From NCBI RefSeq assembly GCF_964656455.1, contig NC_135716.1, forward strand, positions 110,888,389 to 110,952,388: a stretch of 64,000 nt of DNA, given 5' to 3'. The position numbers and the translations under genes were made by a program. The notes below the pieces were generated by a model, which did no database searches, was not told where the DNA came from, and was given only the letters and a program-made list of their open reading frames with translations. Below, piece by piece: positions 11,699 to 22,839 of this stretch. Positions within the stretch are counted from its first letter, which is position 1. Every line of letters starts with the position of its first letter. The DNA comes from Halichoerus grypus. Its lineage: Eukaryota > Chordata > Mammalia > Carnivora > Phocidae.

Positions 11699-11970
11699 TG
11701 GAGTGACTTCTTCCTTTTTCATTTCATGAGTCTCTCTCCCCTCAGTTACAATGGCTTCCTCCTCCTCTTTCATTTCACATGTCTCCCTCTCCTCAGGTAC
11801 AGGGATTTCCTCTTTGTCTTCCTTCTGACCAATGACCTCCCTCTCCTCGGGTAGGCACTTATTAAATGTTTGATCCTCCATGTTGTTCAGTCCCTGGTGT
11901 TAATGGGGGAAGACACTTCAGACGCAGGGCTGAACTAAGTAAGACTCATAGGCCACATCTCCTTGGACTT

Positions 11971-12200
11971 GACCATGAGAAATTCTTAGTCCGAAATCCA
12001 ATTGGGTAAAATTTGGCGTCCTGCAGTGGTTTAGTCCACAGTGACCATGTTGCAAACCCTTGTGATTATAGGTACTCTAAATATAGCTTATATTTAGAGT
12101 CCTCATTAGCTGGTGATCATGTACTAGAAGTTCTGACATTTTTCAAATAAGTAAAGGCTGCCTCTTGAGTCTCTGTCCATTTAAATTCCCTATTCTTCCT
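11971..12200 (-). pseudogene. Pol remnant continuing RT to RNase H
   Basis: On the minus strand this reads 'ETQEAAFTYLK' and then 'PIGFRTKNFS', the junction of the RT thumb/connection in ERV-L-like pol. In-frame stops are present. The retrocopy target site lies at its 3' end. Confidence 0.6.
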
Positions 12201-12220
12201 AGTTATTTTATAAATGTGTT

Positions 12221-12883
12221 TTAATATATCCCCATATGTGATATGTTTGTTTCCAATATCCATGCATCATCTATCAGTTTCTGAGCTTCTTCTTTTGTGG
12301 TAGGAGTTGGTATGTAATCTGTTTGGGTTATGACTTGGTCTGGTATTTTTCTGCCTTCAGAGGACCAAATCATGCCTAAAAATTCTATAGTAGTGTGGGG
12401 TCTTTGGACCTTACTTGGGTTGATTGTCCATCCCCTGAGTGTAAAGAATTTAATTAACTCCATTTTTGATGCTAGTTTGTTCTTCCAAGTTATCACCAGA
12501 AATAGAAGTATCATCAAAAAAGGAAATACTGGTTTCTATGTATGTTGAATTTTCATGAACAGCCTGGATGTCTTGTGTTAGAGTGTTGTGGGATATTACT
12601 AGTCTGCTAAGGTATCCTTGTGGTAACCTAGTGAACTTATATTGTCTGCCTTCCATGTACATGCAATCATGGTTTGACTTTCCTCATCGACTGGAATAGC
12701 AAAGAACATGTCAGATAAGTCTGTCACTGTATAATAAGTTCTGGATCCGGTGGTGATATTGTTTAAGAGAGTGCTTGTATCTGGGAGTGCTCCCTCAATT
12801 TTGGGGGAGTGTTTGTTTAAATTCCTATAATCTATCTTTTTAAGGGCAGATTGGATTATTATATGGTGAAATAGTAGGCACAA
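12221..12883 (-). pseudogene. ERV-L-like reverse transcriptase remnant
   Basis: Three overlapping minus-strand frames make up the RT palm: 12599-12883 ('DYRNLNKH', 'YYTVTDLSDMFFAIPV', which holds the first catalytic Asp), 12450-12662 ('FTRLPQGY', with the YxDD catalytic box degraded to SFFDD), and 12221-12517 ('WTINPSK...EFLGMIWSSEGRKI', the thumb). Frameshifts separate them. The motif style fits class III (ERV-L) pol rather than gamma- or betaretroviral pol. Confidence 0.78.
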
Positions 12884-12991
12884 TCCTTAGTTCCTTTAGT
12901 AGTTCCTGAATTTTTTCCTTAATTTGAGAATATCCTATGACATCCATTCCAAGCATGTTTTCTAAATTGAGACTTATGAAACATTTAGCCT

Positions 12992-13173
12992 TATTTTTAT
13001 TTATTTTTTTAAAGTAGACTCCATGCCCAGCATGCAGCTGAACATGGGGCTTGAACTCAGACCCTGTGATCAAGACCTGAGTTAAAAATCAAGAGTCAGA
13101 TGCTTAACTGACTGAGCCACCCAGGCACCCCCGAAATGTTTTGTTTATTTATTTATGTAATTTATTTATTGAA
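12992..13173 (-). mobile_element. SINE insertion in pol
   Basis: An old CanSINE (ending GAGCCACCCAGGCACCCC near 13131) plus an A/T-rich trailer. The duplication GAAACATTTAGCCTTA (left) and GAAACCTTTAGCCTTA (right) brackets the whole segment. Confidence 0.8.
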
Positions 13174-13573
13174 ACCTTTAGCCTTAGTGAGTGGTCTGTC
13201 ACCAGTCTATGTATTCACATCCCTTGGGTTGATTTTTCTCCAAATCCTTTATTAGTCCCTTTTTATTGTTAAAGTTTTCCAAATTACTAGAATATCCTTG
13301 TATCATTGTTACTTGGGGCGCTATATCTAACAACATGGTGGTGTATGTATTTTTATATACAAAAGGGTTTCTATTGATATAGTTAGTGTAACATATGGGC
13401 AGTTGTCTCTGGCTTGGGCCAAGGGTTTATAATGAAGTTATTATATTACATACAGTAAGTGAGTTAGTGGGTCTACAAATGGGTTTCTTTTCGTAGGTCT
13501 ATTTATTCTAAAAGGTTGTTTATCTCTCTTTCTCTGCCACTATAAGTAGTTTCTGGGTTTTCTTTACCTTTTT

Positions 13574-13750
13574 CTAAAGATTTTATTTATTTGTTTGTTT
13601 GTTTGTTTGTTTGAGAGAGAGAGAGAGAGAGAGGCGCCAAGGGAGAGGCATGGAGCCCAATGCAGAGGCTTGATCCCAGGACCCTGAGATCATGACCTGA
13701 GCTGAAATCAAGAGTTGGACACCCAAACAACTGAATGACCCAGGCACCCC
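13574..13750 (-). mobile_element. CanSINE
   Basis: AAAGATTTTATTTATTTG with an internal (GTTT)n and (GA)n, ending GAATGACCCAGGCACCCC. An approximate duplication is ctttttct / cctctttct. Confidence 0.88.
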
Positions 13751-13854
13751 TCTTTCTGGTGTTTCTATTTTTATAAATTGCTTTACAGTGTAGTGGTCTA
13801 AATAGTTTAGGTGGCCAATAGGGCCTTGAAGATTTAGGCTTTTATGGTCCATTT

Positions 13855-14040
13855 TTTTTCTTTTTTTTTTATTATTATGTTATGTTAATCACCATACATC
13901 ATTAGTTTTTGACGTAGTGTTCCATGATTCATTGTTTGTGTAAAACACCCAGTGCTCCATGCAGAAGTGCCCTCCTTAATACCCATCACTAGGCTAACCC
14001 ATCCCCCCACCCCCGTCCCCTCTAGAACCCTCAGTTTGTT
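13855..14040 (-). mobile_element. LINE-1 3'-end insertion, severely 5'-truncated
   Basis: A T-run, then 'TTAATCACCATACATCATTAG', 'AACACCCAGTGCTCCATGCAG' and a C-rich 'CCCCCACCCCCGTCCCC', which is the antisense of the young carnivore LINE-1 3' UTR. The duplication TTTATGGTCCATTTT is seen on both sides. Confidence 0.9.
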
Positions 14041-14235
14041 TTATGGTCCATTTTGATTGGGTCCATTTACATTAGGTAAAGGCCTGTTTTATCCATATAT
14101 GTGAGCATCAAAACTATAGCCTTTATCTTAGTTCCTCAGCTGTTCTTATCAAGTCAATCAGTTCTCCTGTGTTTCTGGCACCTGCAAATAACTGTCAATA
14201 ATGTTGTTCTGTCCTATGGGGTATAGCTTTAAGAA

Positions 14236-14620
14236 TGACCTTTTTATTTTATATAAGTTTTTACGTAAACTCCAGTTAACAGAGTGTAATATTAGTTTCA
14301 GATGTACAATATAGTGATTCAACACTTCCATACAACACCTGGTGCTCATCACAAGTGCCCTCCTTAATCTCCGTCACCTATTTAATCCATCCTCCCACCA
14401 ATCTCCCCTCTGGTAACCATCATTTGTTCTCTATAGTTAAGGGTCTGTTTCTTGGTTTGTCTCTCTCTCTCTCTCTTCTTTTCCCCCTTTGCTCTTTTGT
14501 TTTGTTTTTAAATTCCACATGAGTGAAATGCTATGGTATTTGTTTTTCTCTGACTTATTTCACTTAGCATAATACTCTCTAGCTCCATCCAGGTCATTGC
14601 AAATGGAAGAAGGACCTTTT
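14236..14620 (-). mobile_element. Second LINE-1 3'-end insertion
   Basis: Antisense LINE-1 3' UTR and last part of ORF2 ('AGTTTCAGATGTACAATATAG', 'CTCTGGTAACCATCATTTG'). An approximate duplication AAGAATGACCTTTTT / AAGAAGGACCTTTTT flanks it. Confidence 0.87.
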
Positions 14621-15201
14621 TAATTTGTTCTGTCGCTTTTGCATGTAATGATGAGGGTGCCTATCCCCTATCATAATTCATAGTTAATAGTCCTAATTTC
14701 ATTATTATATTAGTATTGTCCCCAGATATTTTCCATGGAGATGTCTTAAGGGACATCTTAGGAACATATTAGATATAAGCCATCTTAATCTCCAGGTTGC
14801 TACTACCCTGTCAAACAAAGATCTTTGTAAATTAGTACTGTTTTCTCCAGATGCTCTAAGATGTTGATTAAATTTAGCATCTGGGGTAATGGTCCAAGTT
14901 GTGCAGTCTCTATTCCTGTGAGGATCAGGTTAGTCCTACTTTGGACTACTAATAGCCACTGGGTTTTTGTGTCCAAATCAGTCTCTTGGAATTCCATTCT
15001 AATTTTTGTCATTTCTTGTCTGGAAAAAGCTCTCTCTCCAGTGACTGATTGTAGTTCTGTGTATTTTCATGGCCCTCGCATCTAGTAAGTTAAAGTTACT
15101 GGGGCCAAAAGGATTTAAAAAATCATCATCCTCAGTGTGTGGATTGTTGTCCTTAAGAGCAAAAGGCTCTGGGTTTCCTCCTACTCTGGAGATCACTTTT
15201 T

Positions 15202-15364
15202 AAAAAAATTTGAGAAAGTGAGAGCATGTGTGGAGGGGCAGAGGGAGAGGGAGAAGTAGACTCACTGCTGAGCAGGGAGCCTGACAAGGGGCTCAATCCC
15301 AGGACCCTGGATCATGACCTGAGTGATGGCAGACGCTTAACCTACTGAGCCACCCAGGCGCCCC
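15202..15364 (-). mobile_element. CanSINE
   Basis: It ends GAGCCACCCAGGCGCCCC. The perfect duplication GGAGATCACTTTTT lies on both sides. Confidence 0.94.
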
Positions 15365-15467
15365 TGGAGATCACTTTTTGTGCTAGTACTTTTCCTTTCT
15401 TCCTATCAGCATCTATGTTACTGAATGCACCTAATAAGAGCACTAGAATGTTTTCCTTTGTTGCTCT

Positions 15468-15571
15468 TTTTTTTTTTTTTTTAAGTTAAACTCTACCCTC
15501 AGTGTGAGGATTGAATTCACGACCCTCAGATCAAGAGTCATAAGCTCCACCGACTGAGCCAGCCAGCTCCC
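15468..15571 (-). mobile_element. Short old SINE
   Basis: T-run, 'AAGTTAAACTCTACCCTCAGTG', 'CAAGAGTCATAAGCTCCAC', 'CTGAGCCAGCCAGC'. This is the same short type as 6140-6243. Confidence 0.8.
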
Positions 15572-15814
15572 ACTTCACTGCTTTTTTTAAATATAGGATA
15601 TAACTTACTGGGTTGAGTGATCAGGCCAACATTTTGAGTTATCTTCGTTTTAAGATTTGTCCAGACTAAGCCTTCAGTGGGTCTTCAGGGATCCTAAGAA
15701 GTTAACATATAATCCATCCTACCCCTAAACCACTTCTTGAGTAATTTTGGTAGGGTTAATGACTGAGGCATATTTGCTATTGTCCTCCTGCCTTTCACAA
15801 CAGTGTTCAAAATA

Positions 15815-15825
15815 TGTTTTATTAC
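15815..15825 (-). promoter_or_regulatory. Candidate LTR poly-A signal
   Basis: AATAAA on the minus strand (TTTTATT on plus), placed between the LTR-like unit and the gag region as expected for the R region of a 5' LTR. The true LTR edges could not be fixed. Confidence 0.35.
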
Positions 15826-15839
15826 AGAGGCGCGTTAAC

Positions 15840-16260
15840 GAGGTTCATACATTGTCGGAAGAAGCCTGGTTATTAGAGCTAATTTGGGGGTAACTGGCAT
15901 CTGCCTAATTCCAAGCCCCAACGTACACAAATGCAGATATTCCCCGTGAAGGCAGATCTGGAGGAAACTGGACAGCCTTGCTAGGGTGGGGGTCAGGCAG
16001 ATGGTCCCGGGCCTGTATCTTCCTGGGATTTCCTGGGAGCCTTGACTGCTGGAGGACCCCATCAGGCAGTTAGTCCAATTGGAGACTGATTATCTCCAGT
16101 TTAAAGCTGCGATATTTGGGGGTGGGCTCCCTTCATTCTGGAGGGTATGCAGGTGGTTGGGGACCAGACAGAGCTCTCCAGGCTTGGAAGGTCCCAGGTG
16201 CTTAAGGGCAGCTGACAGGGGGCATACTGGTATTTCCAAGGGGCTTATTGGCTCCATAGA
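15840..16260 (-). repeat. Single copy of the 2.6-5.1 kb tandem unit (presumed 5' LTR)
   Basis: 'GGCATCTGCCTAATTCCAAGC', 'GCAGATATTCCCCGTGAAGGC', 'CCCATCAGGCAGTTAGTCC' and 'CTCCAGTTTAAAGCTG' occur in the same order and orientation as in the array at 2590-5115. Presence of one unit upstream and several downstream of pol fits LTR identity with unequal copy number. Confidence 0.65.
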
Positions 16261-17258
16261 GTTAACCTTAGTTCCTGAAAGCTGTCTGGTTATATCTGAA
16301 TCTACACATGTCTCTCAAATACAACATTCCAGTCTAAGCCTTGTTATATAACCAGTGTTTCTAGTTGTGTCCTGTCACTAGGAGAACAGATTCTTGTTGA
16401 AGTTATGCAAATAAATATATTGCCATGAAAATGTAAGAATACTCATTGAGAATTTCCAAATGCTGGGGGGATTAGATAGGGAGGAAAAGATAAATTATTC
16501 AGTTCTGCTTATAAAGGTGTAATTTGCCAAATTTCTGTAAGTCATAGCTGAAGAGAAAAGGTTTTCTTATATCAGGAAAACAAAAGATTAAAAACCAGCA
16601 GTATTTCAAACAAAAAGTCATACAAATTATAACCATACTCCTCAGTTTATTCAGTCCTACATAATTAATTTTTGTTGATCTTTTGTTAGTAGTTTTATGA
16701 AGCCATCAGTTTCTCCGTTAGAGTTCTGTAAATTCTTACACAGTTGAATGGTATAATCTTTAAGTTATCAGAGACCTGTATTTTAGAGTACTTGCCAGAG
16801 TTTTTTCCCTGAATCTCCTTGAAGATGAAGCCATCTTGCCAAAATATTAGAGTAAAATAATAACTGTGTATAAATGACAAAAAGACTTAAAGATGTCTGT
16901 GGTTAATGATCTGATTAGAGTTTGTTACAATGCAATTAATAAGGAAATTTGGTTATTTCTGTGACACACAGTACTTCAGGATAATAACTAGAATTATAAG
17001 TGATAACATAGCAAGACACATCAGATTTTTAAGAGTTTCATATAATTTCTAGAACACTTATATTTTAATAACATATATCTCCCCAAATATAACCTAAGAA
17101 GATTTAGCATCACTTTTTTGACAATGCTTCCCATGTAACTTAACATGCTAAATAAACCTAATTAATTTATTATCTCTTTTATGAGAACAAATCCTTTTAA
17201 ATATTCCAGGGATCTGCTGAAAATTTCAGTTAGTTTGTGGTCAAAAGACTTCATTCCA
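16261..17258. other. AT-rich stretch, nothing recognised
   Basis: There are no convincing exons, and stop codons are dense in all frames. It may include the outer part of the 5' LTR up to an unseen boundary. Confidence 0.4.
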
Positions 17259-17455
17259 GGGGCGCCCGGGTGGCTCAGTTGTTAAGCGTCTGCCTTTGGC
17301 TCGGGTCATGATCCCGGAGTCTGGGGATCGAGCCCTGTGTTGGGCTCCCTGCTCTGCGGGGAGCCTGTTTCTCCCTTCTCCCCTGCTCCTGCTCTTTCTC
17401 TGTCTCTCTCTCTCTGTCTCTCTCAAATAAATAAATCTTTAAAAAAAAAAAAAAA
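17259..17455 (+). mobile_element. CanSINE
   Basis: GGGCGCCCGGGTGGCTCAG head, AAATAAATAAATCTT tail. Duplication AGACTTCATTCCA / GGACTTCATTTCA. Confidence 0.94.
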
Positions 17456-17693
17456 GGACTTCATTTCAGAATGTGATTTGGGGAAGTTTGTTGAAAAATG
17501 TAAAAAAACTTGGACATTTGATTAAATAGGATCACAGGTCATTATGAAACAATACTTGGTTATCCATTTAACCAAAGTGGCATTTAAAGACTTCACAGGC
17601 AAATACAGACAAACACTTGTAAAAAGCCTTAGCTCTTTTAATATTGAATAGAGGTATCTTAAGTAATCAAAGACCTGATAAAGACAAAATGTA

Positions 17694-17815
17694 TGGGGTG
17701 CCTGACTGGCTCAGCCAGTGGACCATGCAATTCTTTATCTTGGGGTTGTGAGTTTGAGCCTCACACTGGGTGTAGAGATCACTTAAAAATAAAATCTTAA
17801 GGAAAAAAAAAAAGA
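17694..17815 (+). mobile_element. Short old SINE
   Basis: 'GGGGTGCCTGACTGGCTCAG' to 'TTAAAAATAAAATCTTAAGG'. It lacks the CT-rich section. An approximate duplication is acaaaatgta / agaaaatgta. Confidence 0.85.
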
Positions 17816-18014
17816 AAATGTAGAATCTTTGTTTTTCTAGGTAGATTACATTAAAGGTAGAGAAAAACATTTTTTTTATTAAAACATGATTAAAGAAAAC
17901 TTTTAACAGAAAAGACAAGTTTTAATTTTGTACCAGCTTACTTTGATATTAAAACTCATTTTTAATAAGTTTATTTTAATCTTAGCCAGCTTGACCATAC
18001 ATTAAAATTTCTTT

Positions 18015-18210
18015 TTAAAAAATTTTTAAAGATTTTATTTATTTATTAGAGAAAGAGAGCACAAGGCGGGGGAGCACAAGGCAGAGGGAGAAGGAGAAGC
18101 AGGCTCCCCATGGAGCAGGGAGCCCAATGCGGGGCTCAATCCCAGGAGCCTGGGATCATGACCTGAGCCAAGGGCAGATGCTTTAACCGACTGAGCCACC
18201 CAGGAGCCCC
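18015..18210 (-). mobile_element. CanSINE
   Basis: AAAGATTTTATTTATTTATTAGAG to GAGCCACCCAGGAGCCCC. Confidence 0.92.
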
Positions 18211-18454
18211 TAAAATGCCTTTTTAAAAATTCCTTTTAAAAAAATTCCTTTTTCACAAACCTTTTACAACTTTTTCTTTTTTTTAAATAGAGTTTGTCCT
18301 AAGTCTTTCCTCTTTAAGTAAACAGCCTCAGCCTCACATTAGGACAAAAGTACTCCCTTTGTTTCAACAAAAATGCATCTCATTCCTCAGACCTTCTTTT
18401 ACCAAAAGCACTCCCCTTAGGTTTCTTGCATAAGGAATTTACTTTTTTAAAGTC

Positions 18455-18532
18455 TATTTTTTTGTCTCTCTTTTCTCCTGGGAGCTTTATGGTTTCAGAT
18501 CTTACATTTAAGTCTTTAATCCATTTTGAGTT
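18455..18532 (-). mobile_element. LINE-1 ORF2 scrap next to the 3' end of a younger LINE-1
   Basis: 'TTTAATCCATTTTGAGTTT' is the same ORF2 segment that recurs at 19727-19746 in the adjacent element. This is a separate antisense fragment truncated by the neighbouring insertion. Confidence 0.6.
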
Positions 18533-18915
18533 TTTGTTTTATTTTAATTCCAGTATAGATAACAGTGTTATATTAGTTTCAGGTGTACAATATAGTGATT
18601 CAACTATTCTATAGATCACTCAGTGCTCCTCAAGATAAGTGTACTCTTAATCCTCTTCACCTGTTTTACCCATCCCCCTCCCCTCCCCCTCTGGTAACCA
18701 TCAGTTTGTTCTCTATAATTAAGAATTGGTTTTTTGGTTTGTCTCTTTTTTTTTTTTTTCCTTTGTTCACTTGTTTTCTTTCTTCAAATCTACATATGAG
18801 GGAAATCATATGGTACTTGTCTTTCTCTGACTTCACAACATTATACTCTCTAGCTCCATCCACATTGTTGCAAATGGCAAGATCTCATTCTTTTTATGGC
18901 TGAATAATATGCCAT

Positions 18916-18979
<64 letters not shown>
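18916..18979. repeat. (TG)n(TA)n microsatellite
   Basis: A GT run of about 6 units followed by about 25 TA units. It lies within the LINE-1 3' region just before the 'GAATAATATGCCATTG' segment, the site at which the plus-strand LINE-1 at 55.28 kb carries a CA run. Confidence 0.95.
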
Positions 18980-18981
<2 letters not shown>

Positions 18982-21900
18982 ACATCTTTGTGCATTCATC
19001 GAACAGTGGACACTCAGACTGCTGCCACATCTTGGCTATTGTAGATATGCTGCTATAAACATAGGGGTGCATGTATCCCTTTGGATTAGTGTTTTTGTAT
19101 TCTTTGGGTAAATACCTAGTAGTGCCATTGCTGGGTCATAGGGTAGTTCTATTTTTACCTTTTTGAGGAACCTCCATACTGTTTCCACAGTGACCATACC
19201 AGTTTGCATTCCCACCAACAGTGCAGAAGTGTCTCTTTTTCTCCATATCCTTGCCAACACCTGTTGTTTCTTATGTTGATTTTAGCCATTCTGACAGGTG
19301 CGAGGTGATAGCTCACTGTAGTTTCGATCTGCATTCCCCTGATGATGAGCATCTATGTTTTCATGTGTCTGTTGGCCATCTGTATGTCTTTGGAGAAATG
19401 TCTGTTCACTTCTGCCCATTTTTTAACTATTTGGTTTCTTGGCATTGAGTTTGGTTAGTTCTTTATATATTTTGGATACTAACCCTTTATCAGATATTTC
19501 ATTTGCAAATATCTTCTACCACTCTGTAGGCTGTCTTTTAGTTTTATTGTTTCCTTTGCTGTGAAGAAGCTTTTTATTTTGATGTTGTCCTGATCGTTTA
19601 TTTTTTCTTTTATTTCCCTTGCCTTAGGAGACATATCTAGAAAAATGTTGATACAGCTGATGTCAGAGAAATTATTGCCTGTGCTCTGCTCTAGGATTTT
19701 TATGGTTTCAGGTCTCATACTTAGGCCTTTAATCCATTTTGAGTTTATTTTTGTGTATAGTGTTAAAAGGGGCCCAGTTTCATTCTTGTGTGTGTAGCTG
19801 TCCAGTTTTCCCAATACCATTTGTTGAAGAGACTGTCTTTTTCCCATTGCATATACTTGCCTCTTTTGTCAAAGATTAATTGACCATATAATTGTGAGTT
19901 TATTTCTGGGCTCTCTATTCTGTTCCATTGATCTGTGTATCTATTTTTGTGCCAGTACCATACTGTTTTGATTACTACAGCTTTGTAGTATAACTTGAAA
20001 TCTGAAATAGTGATACCTCCCACTTTGTTTTTCTTTTTCAATGTTGCTTTGGCGATTCAAGGCCTTTTGTGGTTCCATACAAATTTTAGGATTGTTTGTG
20101 AAAAATGCTCTTGGTTCTTTGATAGGGATTGTATTAAATGTGAAGATTTCTTTGGGTAGTATGGACATTTTAACAATATTTGTTTTTTCAATCCATGAGC
20201 ATGTAATGTTTTTCTACTTCTTTGTGTCTTCCTCAATTTCTTTCATAAGTGTTTTATAGTTTTCAGAGTACAGATCCTTTACCTCTTTGGTTAGGTTTAT
20301 TCCTAGGTATCTTATGGGTTTTGGTGCAGTTGTAAATGGGATCAATTCCTTGATTTCTCTTTTTTTCTGCCTCATTGTTAATGTATAGAAATGCAACTAT
20401 ACATTGCATTTCTATAGTGCATTGATTTTATATCCTGTGCATTGATTTTTTATCCTGCCATGTTGCTGAATTCCTGTATGAGTTCTAGCAATTTTGGGGT
20501 GAAGTCTTTGGGGTTTTCTACATAGAGTATCATGTCATCTGCAAAGAGTGAGAGTTTGATGATAACTATGCTGATTCGGATGCCTTTTATTTCTTTTTGT
20601 TGTCTGATTGCTGAGGCTAGGACTTCTAGTACTATGTTCAACAACAGTGGTGAGAGTGGACATCTCTGTTGTGTTCCTGACCTTAGGGGAAAAGCTCTCA
20701 GTTCTTCCCCACTGAGAATGATATTCACTGTGGGGTTTTTTGTATATGGCTTTTATGATATTGAGGTGTGTTCCTTCTATTCGTAAACTACAGAGCTTTA
20801 ATCAAGAAAGGATGCTGTATTTTGTCAAATACTTTTTCTGCATCTATTGAGAGGATCATATAGTTCTTGTCCTTTCTTTTATTAATGTAGTATATCACAT
20901 TGATTTGAGGATGTTGAATCACCCTTGCAGCCCAGGAATAAATCCCACTTGGTCGTGGTGAATAATCCTTTTAATGTACTGTTGGATCCTATTAGCTAGT
21001 ACCTTGGTGAGAATTTTTGCATCCATGTTCATCAGGGATATTGGTCTGTAATTCTCCTTTCTTTTAGGGCTCCTGTCTGGTTTTCAGATCAAGGTAATGC
21101 TGGCCTCATAGAAAGAGTTTGGAAGTTTTCCTTCCATTTCTATTGTTTGAAACAGGTTCAGAAGAATAGGCATTAATTTTTCTTTAAATGTTTGGTAGAA
21201 TTCCCCTAGAAGGCCATCCAGCCCTGGACTCTTGTTTGTTGGGAGATTTTTTGTTACTGCTTCAATTTCTTTGCTGGTTATGGGTCTGTTCAGGTTTTCT
21301 ATTTCTTCCTGTTTCAGTTTTGGTGGTTTATATGTTTCTGGGAATGCATCCATTTCTTCCAGATTGCCTAAATTGTTGGCATATACTTGCTTTATAATAT
21401 TCTCTTATAATTGTATTTCTTCAGTGTTGGTTGTGGTCTCTCCTCTTTCATTCATGATTTTATTTATTTGGGTTGTTTCTCTTTTCTTTTTGATAAGTCT
21501 GGCTAGGGGTTTATAGATCTTATTAATTCTTTCAAGGAACCCGCTCATAGTTTCATTGATCTGTTCTCTTCTTTTGATTTCTGTATCATTGCTATCTGCT
21601 CTAATCTCTATTTCTCTTCTCCTGCTGGATTTAGGCCTTATTTGCTGTTCTTTTTCCAGCTCCTTTAGGTGTAAGGTTAGGTTATGTATTTGAGACTTTG
21701 CTTGTTTCTTGAGAAAGGTGTGTATTGCTATGTACTTCCCTCTCAAGACCACCTTTGCTGTATCCCAAAGGTTCTGAACTGTTGTGTTTTCATTTCATTT
21801 GTTTCCATGTATTTTTAAAAATTCTTCTTTAATTTCCTGGTTGATCCATTCATTTTTTAGTAGGATGCTCTTTAACCTCCATGTATTTGTGTTCCTTCGA

Positions 21901-22390
21901 ATTTTCTCTTGTGATTGAGTTCAAGTTTTAAAGCATTATGGTCTGAAAATATGCATGGTTAATCTCAGTCTTTTGGTACCGGTTGAGACCTGATTTGTGA
22001 CCCAGTATGTGATCTATTCTGGAGAATGTTCCATGTGCACTCAAGAAGAATGTGTATTCTGTTGCTTTAGGATGGAATGTTCTGAATATATCTGTGAAGT
22101 CCATCTGGTCCTGTGTGTCATTCAAAGCCCTTGTTTCCTTGTTGATCTTCTGCTTAGATGTCCTGTCCATTGTTGTGAGTGGGGTGTTAAAGTCCCCTAC
22201 TATTATTTTACTATTAACAATGAGTTCCTTTATGTTTGTTGTTAATTGTTTTATATATTTTGGTGCTCCCAAGTTAGGGGCATAAGTATTTACAATTGTT
22301 AGATCTTCTTGTTGAATAGACATTTTAATTATGATATATTGTCCGTCTTCATTTCTTATTTCAGTCTTTGGTTTAAAATATAGTTTGTCT

Positions 22391-22608
22391 GGGGGCACCT
22401 GGGTGGCTCAGTCTGTAAAATGTCTGCCTTCAGCTCAGGTCATGATCCCAGGGTCCTGGGATCGAGCCCCGCATCGAGCTCCCTGCTCAGCGGGAAGCCT
22501 GCTTCTCCCTCTCCCACTCCCTCTGCTTGTGTTTGCTCTCTTGCTGTCTCTCTCTGTCTCTCAAATAAATAAATAAAATCTTTAAAAAAAATAAATTAAA
22601 AAAATAAA
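22391..22608 (+). mobile_element. CanSINE in LINE-1
   Basis: GGGGGCACCTGGGTGGCTCAG head and AAATAAATAAATAAAATC tail. LINE-1 ORF2 sequence resumes on both sides ('AAATATAGTTTGTCT' / 'AAATCTAGTTGGTCT'). Confidence 0.93.
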
Positions 22609-22732
22609 ATCTAGTTGGTCTGATAGAAGGATTGCTACTCCAGTTTTCTTTTGATGTCCATTAGCATGATAAATGGTTCTCCACCCCTCACTTTCTATTT
22701 GGGGATGTCTTTGGGTCTAAAATGAATCTCTT

Positions 22733-22839
22733 GTACTCACTTTGGTAGCACATATACTAAAATTGGAACAACACAGAGAAGATTAGCATGGCCCCTCCTC
22801 AAGGATGACATGCAAATTTGTGAAGTGTTCCATATTTTT
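22733..22839 (+). pseudogene. RNU6 (pseudogene): U6 snRNA retropseudogene (107 nt)
   Basis: It is a full-length match in layout to U6 spliceosomal RNA: 5' stem 'GTACTCACTTTGGTAGCACA', then 'ATACTAAAATTGGAAC', the conserved 'ACAGAGAAGATTAGCATGGC' (ACAGAGA box) and 'AAGGATGACATGCAAAT', ending in 'TTCCATATTTTT'. There are a few changes, mostly CG to TG/CA. It is followed by an A-rich tail and flanked by AAAATGAATCTCTTG / AAAATGAAGCTCTTG, so it was retrotransposed into the LINE-1. No upstream PSE/TATA is expected, because the flanking DNA is LINE-1. Confidence 0.93.

Larger units (their letters stand above)
10800..11881 (-). pseudogene. Retrocopy reading frame, about 161 codons, split only by SINEs; parent gene not recognised
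   Basis: When the SINEs and their duplications are ignored, the frame runs from ATG (11881) to TGA (10802-10800) with no stop or frameshift. The predicted protein is strongly acidic. Roughly residues 25-110 hold imperfect repeats around 'ETCEMKEEEEA', 'ETHEMKKEEV', 'ETREMKEEKEG' and 'KTCEMKDGEEA'. The C-terminus is proline-rich with three 'VFPPP/MFPPP' repeats ('FPPPTALAPHSVFPPPT'). There is no signal peptide or membrane segment. I do not recognise the parent gene. As it stands the frame is interrupted by about 580 bp of SINE sequence, so it is a pseudogene; the 60 N-terminal codons upstream of the first SINE are still open. The absence of other lesions suggests that the SINEs came soon after insertion, or that the insertion is young. 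Confidence 0.8.
10633..11970 (-). mobile_element. Processed retrocopy (poly-A tailed mRNA copy) inserted in the provirus
   Basis: It is bounded by a perfect 17-bp target duplication. On the minus strand it has about 90 nt of 5' leader, an ATG at 11881, a reading frame ending at 10800, a 3' UTR, an AATAAA near 10670 and a poly-A tail (the T-run at 10631-10645). These are standard signs of reverse transcription of a spliced mRNA by LINE-1 machinery. Three CanSINEs were inserted later (10992-11191, 11192-11373, 11513-11698). Confidence 0.92.
14640..15835 (-). pseudogene. Presumed gag region of the provirus
   Basis: By position (between the 5' LTR unit and pol) this should be gag. Two minus-strand open stretches, 14803-15012 and 14999-15196, overlap in different frames, but I see no diagnostic capsid motif. 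Two SINEs interrupt it. Confidence 0.35.

Noticed and set aside
13600..13640. (GTTT)n/(GA)n run as a CRISPR-like or regulatory repeat
   Set aside because: It is a microsatellite in the tail and body of a CanSINE, with no spacers.
19155..22398. Reverse transcriptase frames as a possible retron or other defence system
   Set aside because: Motif order and context are LINE-1 ORF2 in a mammalian genome; frames are broken.
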